Positions 33,659-41,105 of a stretch of 64,000 nt of DNA are shown one piece after another. The translations under genes were made by a program, and so were the position numbers. Positions within the stretch are counted from its first letter, which is position 1; every line of letters begins with the position of its first letter. Source of the stretch: Paraburkholderia fungorum. GTDB lineage: Bacteria; Pseudomonadota; Gammaproteobacteria; Burkholderiales; Burkholderiaceae. The DNA lies in NCBI RefSeq assembly GCF_003610895.1, contig NZ_MCAS01000056.1:1-64000 (forward strand). The letters run 5' to 3'. Under the pieces are notes generated by a model. It searched no databases. It was given only the letters and a program-made list of their open reading frames with translations, and was not told where the DNA came from.

Positions 33659-33759
33659 CCGCCATCGCGGTGACAGCGGTCCTGTTGGTGGCCGCTCTCA
33701 TCGTTGTATCGATTGCGCTGGCGCTTCTTGTTCGTCAATTGAGAGAGTGGGGAAGATGA
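33655..33759 (+). CDS. Tiny membrane protein, 34 aa
   Basis: Another single hydrophobic helix (AVLLVAALIVVSIALALLV) with a basic C-terminus (RQLREWGR). Overlaps both neighbours by ATGA. Not similar to the previous peptide in sequence, only in layout. Unknown function. Confidence 0.5.
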   Translation: MTAIAVTAVLLVAALIVVSIALALLVRQLREWGR

Positions 33760-33878
33760 CCTCTGACTGGATCATGTTCGGGGCCGGAATGCTATCCGGC
33801 TTTGTTGCCGCGGGCTTCTTCATGGTCACGGCGCTCGCGCTCGTCAAGATCACCAACGACGGAACTGTGACGCGATGA
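33756..33878 (+). CDS. Tiny membrane protein, 40 aa
   Basis: Single glycine-rich helix (IMFGAGMLSGFVAAGFFMVT, then ALALV) and a short polar tail (KITNDGTVTR). ATGA overlaps on both sides. A longer frame open upstream to 33597 has no ribosome site and would overlap two other frames fully, so the ATG at 33756 is chosen. Unknown function. Confidence 0.55.
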   Translation: MTSDWIMFGAGMLSGFVAAGFFMVTALALVKITNDGTVTR

Positions 33879-33970
33879 CGCCTGAAAATTCCGAATACGT
33901 TTCTTTTGAACATGTGATGCTGTGCGACGTGACGGAGGGCGGCACACATGGCCTCAATCAAGCTTTGTGA
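33875..33970 (+). CDS. Tiny acidic protein, 31 aa
   Basis: MTPENSEYVSFEHVMLCDVT, then EGGTHGLNQAL. Soluble and acidic. It starts in the stop of the previous frame and extends 23 bases into the next gene. It may be a real peptide or only a translational coupling leader for the replication-like gene. Confidence 0.4.
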   Translation: MTPENSEYVSFEHVMLCDVTEGGTHGLNQAL

Positions 33971-34859
33971 AGCTGAAATGCAGGCGCTTTATGGCCTTGG
34001 ATACGAAGCGATCGCGCTCTATGTAATGGCGATCCGACCACGCATGGATTTCGCAACGGGTATGGTCGGCATCGCGCCACGCATCTCATGGCAAGCCCTG
34101 CGCGAGTGGATCTACGTCGAACCGCGGCAGGGCGTCAAAGCAACGGTCCCGTCAATTGAAGCGATACGGCGCATTGCACGCCAGCTTGAAAAAGCAGGGT
34201 TACTGCGCTGCGAATCGACTGAAAAAAATCTTGTTTTTCGAACGCTTCTCGCTGAAACGGATTCATGCGTCCAGAAAAAAGCCGACAGGAAGCCGACAGG
34301 TCAAGCCGACACAAGGAAACCTTCGGCAGTAAAGGCTCAACGTCCGGAAACCGACAGGGTGCAGTCGGCAAAAGCCGACACACACCCGGTATCCGGAGAA
34401 GCTCTTACTAATACCTCCTCCGCCACTACATACGTTAGTAGGGGAGACGAAGCGAAGGGGGGCGGTGGCGTTGCATTGATCTGGCCTGAGAACCTAGAAA
34501 TCAACAAACGGGCCGCTATGACGACCTTGATGGGTGGCCTAGCGTCCGACCTTAAGCAGCAGATTCTGGACGAATGGCAGGGCGCTATACAGGCGGGCGG
34601 TATCCGTTACCCGGCGAAATTCTTCGCCAGCATGATCAATGACGCAAAGAGCGGTGTTTTCATGCCCGAACACGCGGGGCGTGTGAGCGCGGGACGTGAA
34701 ACCAGAAAAAAGCAGCTTGCAGAAATGGCGCGTCGTGACGCGGCGTTTTCCGCCCAGGTCGCGGAATCGGCACGATCGCTTCCACCGGGCGGGTCGATCA
34801 AGGCGATGCTTAGCGGAGCCCTGAAGCGGAAAAAAGAGCAACAATCGACCGTGCAGTGA
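33948..34859 (+). CDS. Replication-like protein with N-terminal winged-helix domain
   Basis: A 303-residue protein. The N-terminal 100 residues (CEAEMQALYGLGYEAIALYV, GISWQALREWIYVEP-like, EAIRRIARQLEKAGLLRCES) look like the winged-helix domain of phage and plasmid replication initiators. Then comes a polar linker (about 105-160) and a C-terminal domain with LASDLKQQILDEWQGAIQAG and YPAKFFASMINDAKSGVF, similar in style to DNA-helicase-loader or O-type proteins. The linker DNA contains iteron-like repeats (listed separately). Expected role: origin recognition for this element. It is not a P2 GpA, which is a much larger nickase. Function is inferred. Confidence 0.6.
   Translation: MASIKLCEAEMQALYGLGYEAIALYVMAIRPRMDFATGMVGIAPRISWQALREWIYVEPRQGVKATVPSIEAIRRIARQLEKAGLLRCESTEKNLVFRTLLAETDSCVQKKADRKPTGQADTRKPSAVKAQRPETDRVQSAKADTHPVSGEALTNTSSATTYVSRGDEAKGGGGVALIWPENLEINKRAAMTTLMGGLASDLKQQILDEWQGAIQAGGIRYPAKFFASMINDAKSGVFMPEHAGRVSAGRETRKKQLAEMARRDAAFSAQVAESARSLPPGGSIKAMLSGALKRKKEQQSTVQ
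34281..34380 (+). repeat. Iteron-like GCCGACA repeats inside the replication-like gene
   Basis: GCCGACAGG at 34281 and 34292, GCCGACACA at 34305, ACCGACAGG at 34350, and GCCGACACA at 34374; the last forms a hairpin with GTCGGC at 34364 (loop AAAA). Five direct copies and one inverted copy in 100 bases, placed in the linker-coding part between two protein domains. Lambda carries its origin iterons inside gene O in the same way. Candidate replication origin. Confidence 0.5.
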
Positions 34860-34902
34860 GCAGGCGGGTACGATGCGATGCAATTTGATTGGGAGAAACG
34901 AC

Positions 34903-35157
34903 ATGCCACGTTATTACGTCACGCACGACGGCCCTCTTGGACTTGCGCCACTCACAAGGGGCGGAACCTTTCGGGTATGGGATGAAATCAGAGCAGAGCC
35001 GATTCGTGAGTTGCACTGGTTCGAGTCCCGCGGCGCGCCGCTGCTGCCTCCCGACAGGACGCTATCAGAGGCAGAGGCTAGGAAAGAGGCGTACGACCTT
35101 ACCCGGGAGCTCAACGCCAAGATCGAATCTGCTGACGCGTACCGTCGGCGTAAATGA
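34903..35157 (+). CDS. Hypothetical phage protein, 84 aa
   Basis: Begins MPRYYVTHDGPLGLAPLTRG and has a charged helical C-terminus (LSEAEARKEAYDLTRELNAK). The ATG is 7 bases after GGGAG; an in-frame ATG at 34873 lacks such a site. It is 43 bases after the replication-like gene on the same strand and probably in the same operon. No family recognised. Confidence 0.6.
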   Translation: MPRYYVTHDGPLGLAPLTRGGTFRVWDEIRAEPIRELHWFESRGAPLLPPDRTLSEAEARKEAYDLTRELNAKIESADAYRRRK

Positions 35158-35318
35158 GTCGATCCAGGGGACTCTAGGACTCGTGTCAATAACTGTACGC
35201 ACGAGCTGGAAAATGCGACTCGAATGGGAAATGCGAGCGTGCGAAGGGACCAAAGTCCGCTTACTACGGAAGACCAAAACCCGGGGCGATTCCCTTTTTA
35301 GAGATCAGAGGTCGAGCT

Positions 35319-35579
35319 ATGGGAATGAAGATAGATTGTCCGTGCTGCGGTGGCGAGATTGACGCTCGGCATACCGAGAGCATGTCTGCGACGTTGCGAC
35401 GCATGTACTTTGTTTGTGACGATTGTGGTTATAGGACGCCGGCGGCGTTGGAAATTCTGTTCTCGTTGTCTGCGTCGTCACGCCCGCGCACAGGCGTGAC
35501 TCTCGAAGTACGCCCGTCGCGAACGTTGTGTGGCGCAGTCAACGCTCGCACGACGATGCAATTCGCGAGGATGGCATGA
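35319..35579 (+). CDS. Ogr/Delta-like zinc-finger protein 1
   Basis: An 86-residue protein with four cysteines as C7-x2-C10-x22-C33-x2-C36 (DCPCCGGEIDAR, YFVCDDCGYRT), close to the Ogr/Delta finger that activates P2-type late promoters, but with a two-residue gap in the second pair instead of four. The remaining 45 residues are unrecognised. It overlaps the next gene (ATGA), so two related fingers are made together. It could be an Ogr variant, a modulator, or a protein with another job. Confidence 0.65.
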   Translation: MGMKIDCPCCGGEIDARHTESMSATLRRMYFVCDDCGYRTPAALEILFSLSASSRPRTGVTLEVRPSRTLCGAVNARTTMQFARMA

Positions 35580-35788
35580 GATTCACGATCGCATGCCCCC
35601 ACTGCACCACGCGCGGGATCGCCCGAGCGACCGAGAAGGAGTCTGACACGGCCTGGATGATCGATTTCCAGTGCGACAACGTGACCTGCGGCCACACGTA
35701 CCGCACACGCCTTCAGATGTTTCCGCCCGAGCTTCCGATTCCAAAACGGTCGCGACCGGAGACAATCGGGTTGCAGTTCAACGAATAA
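35576..35788 (+). CDS. ogr: Ogr/Delta-family late-gene transcription activator
   Basis: A 70-residue protein with the exact family spacing C7-x2-C10-x22-C33-x4-C38 (ACPHCTTRGIARATEK, DFQCDNVTCGHTYRT) and the short C-terminal tail MFPPELPIPKR. Ogr and Delta bind one zinc ion and contact the RNA polymerase alpha subunit to turn on P2-type late promoters, here probably the motifs at 43969 and 50526. The ATG overlaps the previous stop. In P2, ogr lies after gene D; here it is upstream of Q in the early region. Confidence 0.85.
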   Translation: MRFTIACPHCTTRGIARATEKESDTAWMIDFQCDNVTCGHTYRTRLQMFPPELPIPKRSRPETIGLQFNE

Positions 35789-35853
35789 GCGCCGAGAGCT
35801 ATCGACTCGTAAGCTGCGGCCTTCGAGAGTACACGAAAAACCGCGTCTGGCTT

Positions 35854-36636
35854 TTACGCTTGGCGTAAGAGCTTTTGCCCTTGTTGCGCGAGCAGATTGG
35901 GTAGGCCGATTGACCCTGCAAGATGGAGGGCGCCGACAACAAATAGAGTTGGCTCCGGTTGTCGTGCTTTTTCGAGAACAGTTGGAATCCAGTTCGTGTT
36001 CCGACGCCAGATGAGTTCGGAGGTCGTTTTCGGCATGAGTGCGATCCGCGCGGATAGGAACCTTTCGAAGAAAGGAGCATCGCGGTTTTTCCAAGCAGCG
36101 AGCATCTCGCGAAATTCAGAAAGTCCGGCGTCAAGGGCCACTACGTGGGCGAGAAAGGCGACTTGTTCCTCAATGGGCGCCGTCGCCAATATGCGTATCT
36201 GTTCGCTTCTCGATTCGAGGTTACCGATCCGCTTCGCTTCGCATTTCGCTCGATTCCAGAGTTGGGCGTCCACACCGAGTTGAGGTGTGTATCCCGCGGC
36301 CTGCACTGCATGGCCCATGAGCTGAAGAGCCGCCCAGCCGGGTTTAATCGTGAGCAGGGATTTTTCGTCGAGACCTAGGTGCGTCCAGTGTGCGCGGGTG
36401 GCGGTATAGGTGTCCGCGGTGATGAACTCTGGAAGATGGGCGTTTGGGGGAAGTAACGTAGGGGCGAGGTCGACGGAATCCGCGTAATCGATCTCAAAGA
36501 AGACATGAGTGGCTTTCGAAAACGCAATTTCCTCCTCTTGCAAAAGCTGCACAGGGTTCATGTCTGTAGCATGGATCGATCCCAATACATAGGTATTGGA
36601 GCCCTGAAGTTGCCATAGCATGCGAAACCTCGCCAA
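35854..36636 (-). CDS. TraB/GumN (Tiki/PrgY-like) family protein
   Basis: A 260-residue protein with the family marks NTYVLGSIHATD near the N-terminus (two Gly-Ser-x-His type positions), FFEIDYADSVDL, LGVDAQLWNRAKCEAKRIGN with paired Glu/Arg, RRNTNWIPTVLE and FVVGALHLAGSIGLPNLLAQ. TraB/GumN proteins are EreA/Tiki-fold metal-dependent hydrolases; plasmid TraB members degrade pheromone peptides. There is no clear signal peptide. It is carried on the minus strand between ogr and an HNH gene, in a cargo position of the prophage, so it may protect the lysogen or be a fitness gene. Confidence 0.78.
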   Translation of the reverse strand: MARFRMLWQLQGSNTYVLGSIHATDMNPVQLLQEEEIAFSKATHVFFEIDYADSVDLAPTLLPPNAHLPEFITADTYTATRAHWTHLGLDEKSLLTIKPGWAALQLMGHAVQAAGYTPQLGVDAQLWNRAKCEAKRIGNLESRSEQIRILATAPIEEQVAFLAHVVALDAGLSEFREMLAAWKNRDAPFFERFLSARIALMPKTTSELIWRRNTNWIPTVLEKARQPEPTLFVVGALHLAGSIGLPNLLAQQGQKLLRQA

Positions 36637-36887
36637 TTGCGTGGAAGTGATTGCGCCGTCTGGTTTTCGCGAAGTGTATCAGCTTGCTCTGTTTGCAGCC
36701 CCTCAGAGGCTCTTGTTAACGACCCCAACGACGAATCACCGCTAGTTGTGGTGACGCCCGAGCCGCCATAGCGCTTGTAGTGCCGTCTGCGGACTTCTTG
36801 TTTCCCTAGTTATACTGGTCGCATGCTACTCAGTTGACCGATTGCATCTGTATCCCAATTCTCAGCGACGGAAATTGACATTCGCGT

Positions 36888-38111
36888 ATGCCTCGAACGT
36901 GCATCTATTGCGACAAACCTAGAAAGTTCACAGACGAACATATGTTTCCTGCTGGCATCGGAGGCGACGATAGACGTTTTATGCTACGGGACCTAGTTTG
37001 TGGCGTGTGCAACACCACAGTCTTCTCACCGCTTGAGCGGCAGTTTATGCGCTCCTCGCCAGCGGCATTCGCGCGTATTTTTCTACAGGCACAAGGTCGC
37101 GGAAAGGGGAAAAAAGCGAGTATCCCCACGATTGACACGCTGTCAACGACCATTGCTTTGCCGGAACACGGTGAGGTCGAGGCGGAACTACTCGCTGGTG
37201 GGCAAGCAGTTACGCTTATGCAGATCGTACTCAGAGGCGGCGGCGAAGCGGTAGTCACCGGCGACGACCGGGGTGATTTTGGAAATTTTATTGACGCGGC
37301 GCGCGAAATAATAGATGACTTGATTCCGGTCGTCGCAAAAGAATTGGGCTCAAATGGCCGCGCAATCTACAAGCTAACAAATTTTAAATGGGTAAATGAT
37401 GGCTACCACCCGGAGGCTGACGAAATACTTGATGTGCCTCCTGAAAAATGTCTTTGGCGCGAGTCATTTCCATCGATTTCGATAGAAAATCGACCAGCGA
37501 GACACCCGACACTTTATCAACGCACCGCTGGGCAAATTGCGCTCCGACTGTCTGCGACCGACAACATTGCGCCACTCCTTGCAGACCTCCGGTACGCCAT
37601 CGCGAAGCTGTCTGAAACACCACTGCCGCCCTATCAGGCACTAGAAAAACCATCGTTGTCGATTTCAATGACGATCGATCCCAAGATCTACGTTCGCGTC
37701 CTTGCCAAGATAGGGTTGAATCTTGTCGCATGGACTTTTGGCGAGAAATACATAAGGGACCGGGCATTCAAGCGAACGAAGGCCGGTATTCTGACTGGCA
37801 AAAAAGACATTCTTTTGATTTCCGCAGATGAAAATGACGCGTTGAGGCCTATATTTAGTGGCGTTCCATCTAATCGCCATGCAATGACACTATTTCCTGT
37901 GCAAATAGGTGACAAATTTAATCTCGCCTTGATTATTCGCCTGTATGGTGGGGCAACGCATGCCGTCGATCTTGGAATCGATGTTCCGGCACCACCGCCT
38001 GCCGCGAAGGTTTATTTCTTCGTCGACTACTCTGCCCATCAGATCGATCAAATTGACAGCATTGAGTTTATGATGAAGTATCCACCTAAACTGCAATCGA
38101 ACACCATATAA
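36888..38111 (+). CDS. HNH-type protein, candidate defence or cargo gene
   Basis: A 407-residue protein. The N-terminus is an HNH-like zinc module: TCIYCDKPRKFTDEHMFPAG, then DLVCGVCNTTVFSPLERQF, with two CxxC pairs (C4/C7, C47/C50 region) and the DEH catalytic-type His. The remaining 330 residues match nothing I recognise and end with a beta-rich part. Base composition is more AT-rich than in the surrounding phage genes, and it is flanked by AT-rich DNA (38112-38170). Possible roles are an anti-phage nuclease or a homing-type enzyme; the cargo position favours the first. Confidence 0.65.
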   Translation: MPRTCIYCDKPRKFTDEHMFPAGIGGDDRRFMLRDLVCGVCNTTVFSPLERQFMRSSPAAFARIFLQAQGRGKGKKASIPTIDTLSTTIALPEHGEVEAELLAGGQAVTLMQIVLRGGGEAVVTGDDRGDFGNFIDAAREIIDDLIPVVAKELGSNGRAIYKLTNFKWVNDGYHPEADEILDVPPEKCLWRESFPSISIENRPARHPTLYQRTAGQIALRLSATDNIAPLLADLRYAIAKLSETPLPPYQALEKPSLSISMTIDPKIYVRVLAKIGLNLVAWTFGEKYIRDRAFKRTKAGILTGKKDILLISADENDALRPIFSGVPSNRHAMTLFPVQIGDKFNLALIIRLYGGATHAVDLGIDVPAPPPAAKVYFFVDYSAHQIDQIDSIEFMMKYPPKLQSNTI

Positions 38112-38688
38112 AATACATCCAGTAAATAAATTTATATATACAGAGATTTCAAAATATTAGTTTCTAACACTGTGATTTTCAGTGCGACGACGCAACGTGC
38201 GGTCACACATATCGCATGAAGCTCTGAATGTTCCCGCCCAAGCTGCCAACGCCTAAACGGCAGAGGCGAAGCAATACAAAATCTGCGGATCGGACCGTCT
38301 GAAACAATCGCCGCGCGCATCACATCGCATCACTCGGCCGGCCCAGAAATCGGCCGCCGCCCCGTGCAGACTGGCACCGCGCCGACGAGCGGCCAACTGC
38401 ATCAAAACAAGGCACCGAAGAGGAGGGCAGGCGGGGAGGGGGACTGCGATCCTGAAGCAGTCTGGACCACCCACGGCCCGTACGACCGACCGGCGGTCGG
38501 CGCGCTGGCTGCCGGACCGGCGCCAGCCCGCCGTCGTGCGGGAAAACGCGCCGGGAGCCTATCGTCGCCACGTCTTTACAGTAGAGAAACGGAGTTATTG
38601 AAGGCGGCCCTCAAGCCCAATCACTAATTGCGCCCGATCAGAGCCGGTCATCATCGGGCTCAAGTCGGCCATCAAGAGTCGGTCAAGG
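38112..38688. other. Region with no intact gene between cargo and unknown gene
   Basis: 577 bases. The first 60 are very AT-rich. An ogr-like fragment follows (38174). From about 38270 to 38690 there are only overlapping GC-rich open frames on both strands without ribosome sites or similarity; I regard these as non-coding or decayed. Confidence 0.4.
38174..38266 (+). pseudogene. Broken ogr/Delta copy (3' half)
   Basis: Translates as DFQCDDATCGHTYRMKL, stop, MFPPKLPTPKRQR. It matches the second half of the Ogr protein at 35576 (DFQCDNVTCGHTYRTRLQ, MFPPELPIPKRSR) almost position for position, with one codon changed to TGA. The first zinc-finger half is missing. The DNA differs at many third positions, so this is an older paralogue and not a fresh duplication. 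It bounds the TraB-HNH cargo on the right. Confidence 0.75.
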
Positions 38689-38979
38689 TCAGGAGGTGGA
38701 CGTCCGCTTCGCACACTCTCCCGGACTAAAACTGCGTACAGCGGAAGCGGCACCCTGATTCCCCCGTCGCTCGACGTCCTGTGCGAGTATCTCTCGGAAA
38801 ACGCCCAATTCCGGCGCGCCGTGCAACTGGCAGAACCCCTCAAGCACCTCGGCGATGGCACCGTTCAATGTCTCCGGTTTGCGCGTACTGGCGATATGCG
38901 AACTACCCCTTACCAGTTCCAGCATGTATGTCATACGGCCCAGCGCCATCGCGGCATCGGAGATAGTTTTCTTCGGCAT
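38689..38979 (-). CDS. Hypothetical protein, 96 aa
   Basis: Begins MPKKTISDAAMALGRMTYML and ELVRGSSHIASTRKPETLNG; helical and soluble. GGGAGAG lies upstream of the ATG. The last 20 residues are low in similarity to the rest, and another minus-strand frame continues to 38595 (LDRLLMADLSPMMTGSDRAQ), so a frameshift near 38750 could have shortened the protein. No family recognised. Confidence 0.45.
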   Translation of the reverse strand: MPKKTISDAAMALGRMTYMLELVRGSSHIASTRKPETLNGAIAEVLEGFCQLHGAPELGVFREILAQDVERRGNQGAASAVRSFSPGECAKRTSTS

Positions 38980-39208
38980 TCCAGCTCTCCCGCTCTATTT
39001 TCAATAAATCATTATTACCAGCACAAAGTACCGTCAGTGGTTCAAATTTTTCGCACGGCCGCACGCAGGAACGTTCTTGCCAATAGCCTCCATCGTACGG
39101 GCCGACTACCCCGCTTACGAGACGGCTGGACCGGTCAAACGGTCTGTCAGACGCCCTTCGGAAGCAGCTGCTCGACGCCGCTTTCTTTCTCCCGTAAAAC
39201 GTCGGCTC

Positions 39209-39589
39209 TCAAATGGTTGGGCGGGACGCTATTGCAGCCGCAATGACCGACAGCTCGGCCGGTTTTACAAAATGGTGATCGAAACCGGCCTTAAACGATT
39301 CGACCCTTTCGGAAGGGGCACGCAGTCCGCTTAACGCCAGCAAGAACGGGCGGGGGATGACGCCCATACGCCGGATTTCTCTCGCCACCGCGTGACCGTC
39401 CATACGGGGCATCTGGATATCGAGCATCACCACATCAGGACGCCAGGCGTAGTAGGCGGCGAGCGCGCTTACACCGTCCACAGCCGTTTGGATGATGTAA
39501 CCGTAAGCCTTGAAGAACAGCACGTAGGCATCGACCAAATCCGGGTCGTCGTCCGCGATGAGTAAGCGCTCAGCTTTCGCAGTGGACAT
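39209..39589 (-). CDS. CheY-like response regulator (receiver domain only)
   Basis: A 126-residue stand-alone receiver domain: acidic pocket D13-D15 (LLIADDDPDLVDAY), phospho-acceptor D57 (VVMLDIQMPRMDGH), conserved S87 (LLALSG) and K109 (HHFVKP). No output domain. The ATG at 39589 follows AGGA; an upstream start at 39622 lacks a site. It is divergent, 128 bases away, from the histidine kinase gene at 39718, and the two probably form a pair. It would act by protein-protein contact. Confidence 0.88.
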   Translation of the reverse strand: MSTAKAERLLIADDDPDLVDAYVLFFKAYGYIIQTAVDGVSALAAYYAWRPDVVMLDIQMPRMDGHAVAREIRRMGVIPRPFLLALSGLRAPSERVESFKAGFDHHFVKPAELSVIAAAIASRPTI

Positions 39590-39717
39590 TAGGTTCCTGT
39601 AGGTTGCCCCTATGTCACGCAATTTAGGGACCCGATAGAATCAAAGCAGCTACTTGCGCGTAATATAGATTCAGGGATCTGTCCCTACTGACTTTTTCCG
39701 CTTCTTTGAGGTTAAAC

Positions 39718-40839
39718 ATGCGATTGGCTGACTTCATCCTGCGCGACATGGAAACGATTCTGGTGCAGTGGGAAACCTTCGCCGCTACGCTGTTGCCGGC
39801 TGCCGGGGACATGAAATCGCTCGCTCTGCGAGACCATGCGCAACAGATTCTGCACGCAGTAGCGAAGGATCTGTCGACGGCCCAGACAAGGAAGGCGCAA
39901 GCCGAAAAGTCGATGGGACGAGCCCCGGTGCTGATTGGGGCTCCAGAGACAGCTGCGCAGACGCATGCCCTTGTGCGGGCACGAGGCGGATTCGACATTA
40001 ACCAGCTGGCTGCGGAGTACCGAGCCTTGCGCGCGAGCGTCCTGCGCCTCTGGATGGACGAATGTCAGCCCGAAGCACCACATCCGGACGATGTCATCCG
40101 GTTCAACGAGGCGATCGACCAGGCACTAGCCGAATCGGTCGGGTTTTTCAGTGCGCAGGTAGATCAGGCTCGCAATCTCCTGCTTGGCATGCTCGGGCAT
40201 GACATGCGCAGCCCACTACAGACCATCCTGATGACGGCCCAGTATCTGGCAGCACTGAACGCCGGGGAGCAGGTTTCCGTAGCCGCATCCCGCTTGATCA
40301 GGAGCGGCGCTCGCATGCAGGCCCTTCTGAACGATATGCTTGATTTCAATCGAACCAGGCTGGGTTTGGGGATCAATATCGCGCCGACAGATGGCAACCT
40401 GGAGACACTGCTTGCCGACGAACTCGACCAGTTGCGGGCAGCACACCCAGACCGTCAGATCGATCTGGAAGTGGAAGGGGACTGTCGGGGAGTTTGGGAC
40501 GGCCGCCGTTTGCAGCAACTGCTCGGCAACCTGGTGTTGAATGCGATCAAATACGGAGCGCCGGACGCACCCGTACGGGTGGTAATGACCGGCGAAGAGC
40601 GGAAAGTTCGTTTCGAGGTCAGAAACCAGGGACCTGCCATCGATCGAACGACTCTGCAACGGATCTTCGACCCGCTTCAGCGCGGCCTGAATCAACAAGA
40701 CTCATATAACGCCGACGGCAACCTGGGGCTCGGTCTGTATATCGCGCGCGAGATTGCCAAGGCCCACGGAGGTGAAATCGAGGCGCAGTCCGACGAGGCG
40801 GAAACTGTGTTCGCTGTGCGCCTGCCTCGTCGCCAATAG
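39718..40839 (+). CDS. Soluble sensor histidine kinase with RsbR-like N-terminal domain
   Basis: A 373-residue cytoplasmic kinase with no membrane helices. Residues 1-145 resemble the RsbRD/RsbT co-antagonist N-terminal domain (FILRDMETILVQWETFAATL and LAAEYRALRASVLRLW). H161 lies in the H-box MLGHDMRSPLQTI; the ATPase domain has an N-box (LLGNLVLNAIKYGAP), RIFDPLQRG and the G-box NLGLGLYIAREIAKAHGGEI. The ATG at 39718 follows GAGG by 6 bases. Its neighbour is the divergent receiver protein. Such kinases usually sense cytoplasmic stress or redox state. Whether it is prophage cargo or a host gene is unclear. Confidence 0.88.
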   Translation: MRLADFILRDMETILVQWETFAATLLPAAGDMKSLALRDHAQQILHAVAKDLSTAQTRKAQAEKSMGRAPVLIGAPETAAQTHALVRARGGFDINQLAAEYRALRASVLRLWMDECQPEAPHPDDVIRFNEAIDQALAESVGFFSAQVDQARNLLLGMLGHDMRSPLQTILMTAQYLAALNAGEQVSVAASRLIRSGARMQALLNDMLDFNRTRLGLGINIAPTDGNLETLLADELDQLRAAHPDRQIDLEVEGDCRGVWDGRRLQQLLGNLVLNAIKYGAPDAPVRVVMTGEERKVRFEVRNQGPAIDRTTLQRIFDPLQRGLNQQDSYNADGNLGLGLYIAREIAKAHGGEIEAQSDEAETVFAVRLPRRQ

Positions 40840-41105
40840 CGTTCGTGATGCACCTCGGATCGGCCGCCCTGGCACCTTCGCGTGAGCGCCTGTAAGCGCA
40901 GGGCTCCCGTTCACGATCACGCGGCAAAGTCTCCGCTTGCCGTTCGCTTGGCTATCGCAGCCTTGCGCGACGGCGAGCGCCTGACAATTGCCCCTGGATA
41001 TAGGGTCGTCCGAATGTCTCGTTCGCACGTTTAAGCAGTCGTTCGACTGACATTGAATGAATGCAAACGAGGCGAACTGAGCCTGTCGCCATCTGCGGAA
41101 GGGGC
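40840..41105. other. Gap between the histidine kinase and portal genes; expected cos side
   Basis: 266 bases between convergent genes (kinase on plus, portal Q on minus). No gene is seen. In P2-type phages the cohesive-end site lies just beyond Q, so this is where cos would be expected, but I do not recognise a cos sequence. Confidence 0.3.

Noticed and set aside
34281..34380. A CRISPR array formed by the GCCGACA repeats
   Set aside because: Units are only 7-9 bases, spacing is irregular, and they lie inside a coding frame with no Cas genes nearby.
33948..34859. P2 GpA replication initiator
   Set aside because: GpA is a rolling-circle nickase of about 760 residues with two catalytic Tyr; this 303-residue winged-helix protein lacks such features.
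38320..38627. Overlapping GC-rich frames on both strands downstream of the HNH gene
   Set aside because: Neither has a ribosome site or recognisable features; their length is explained by GC-rich sequence with few stops.
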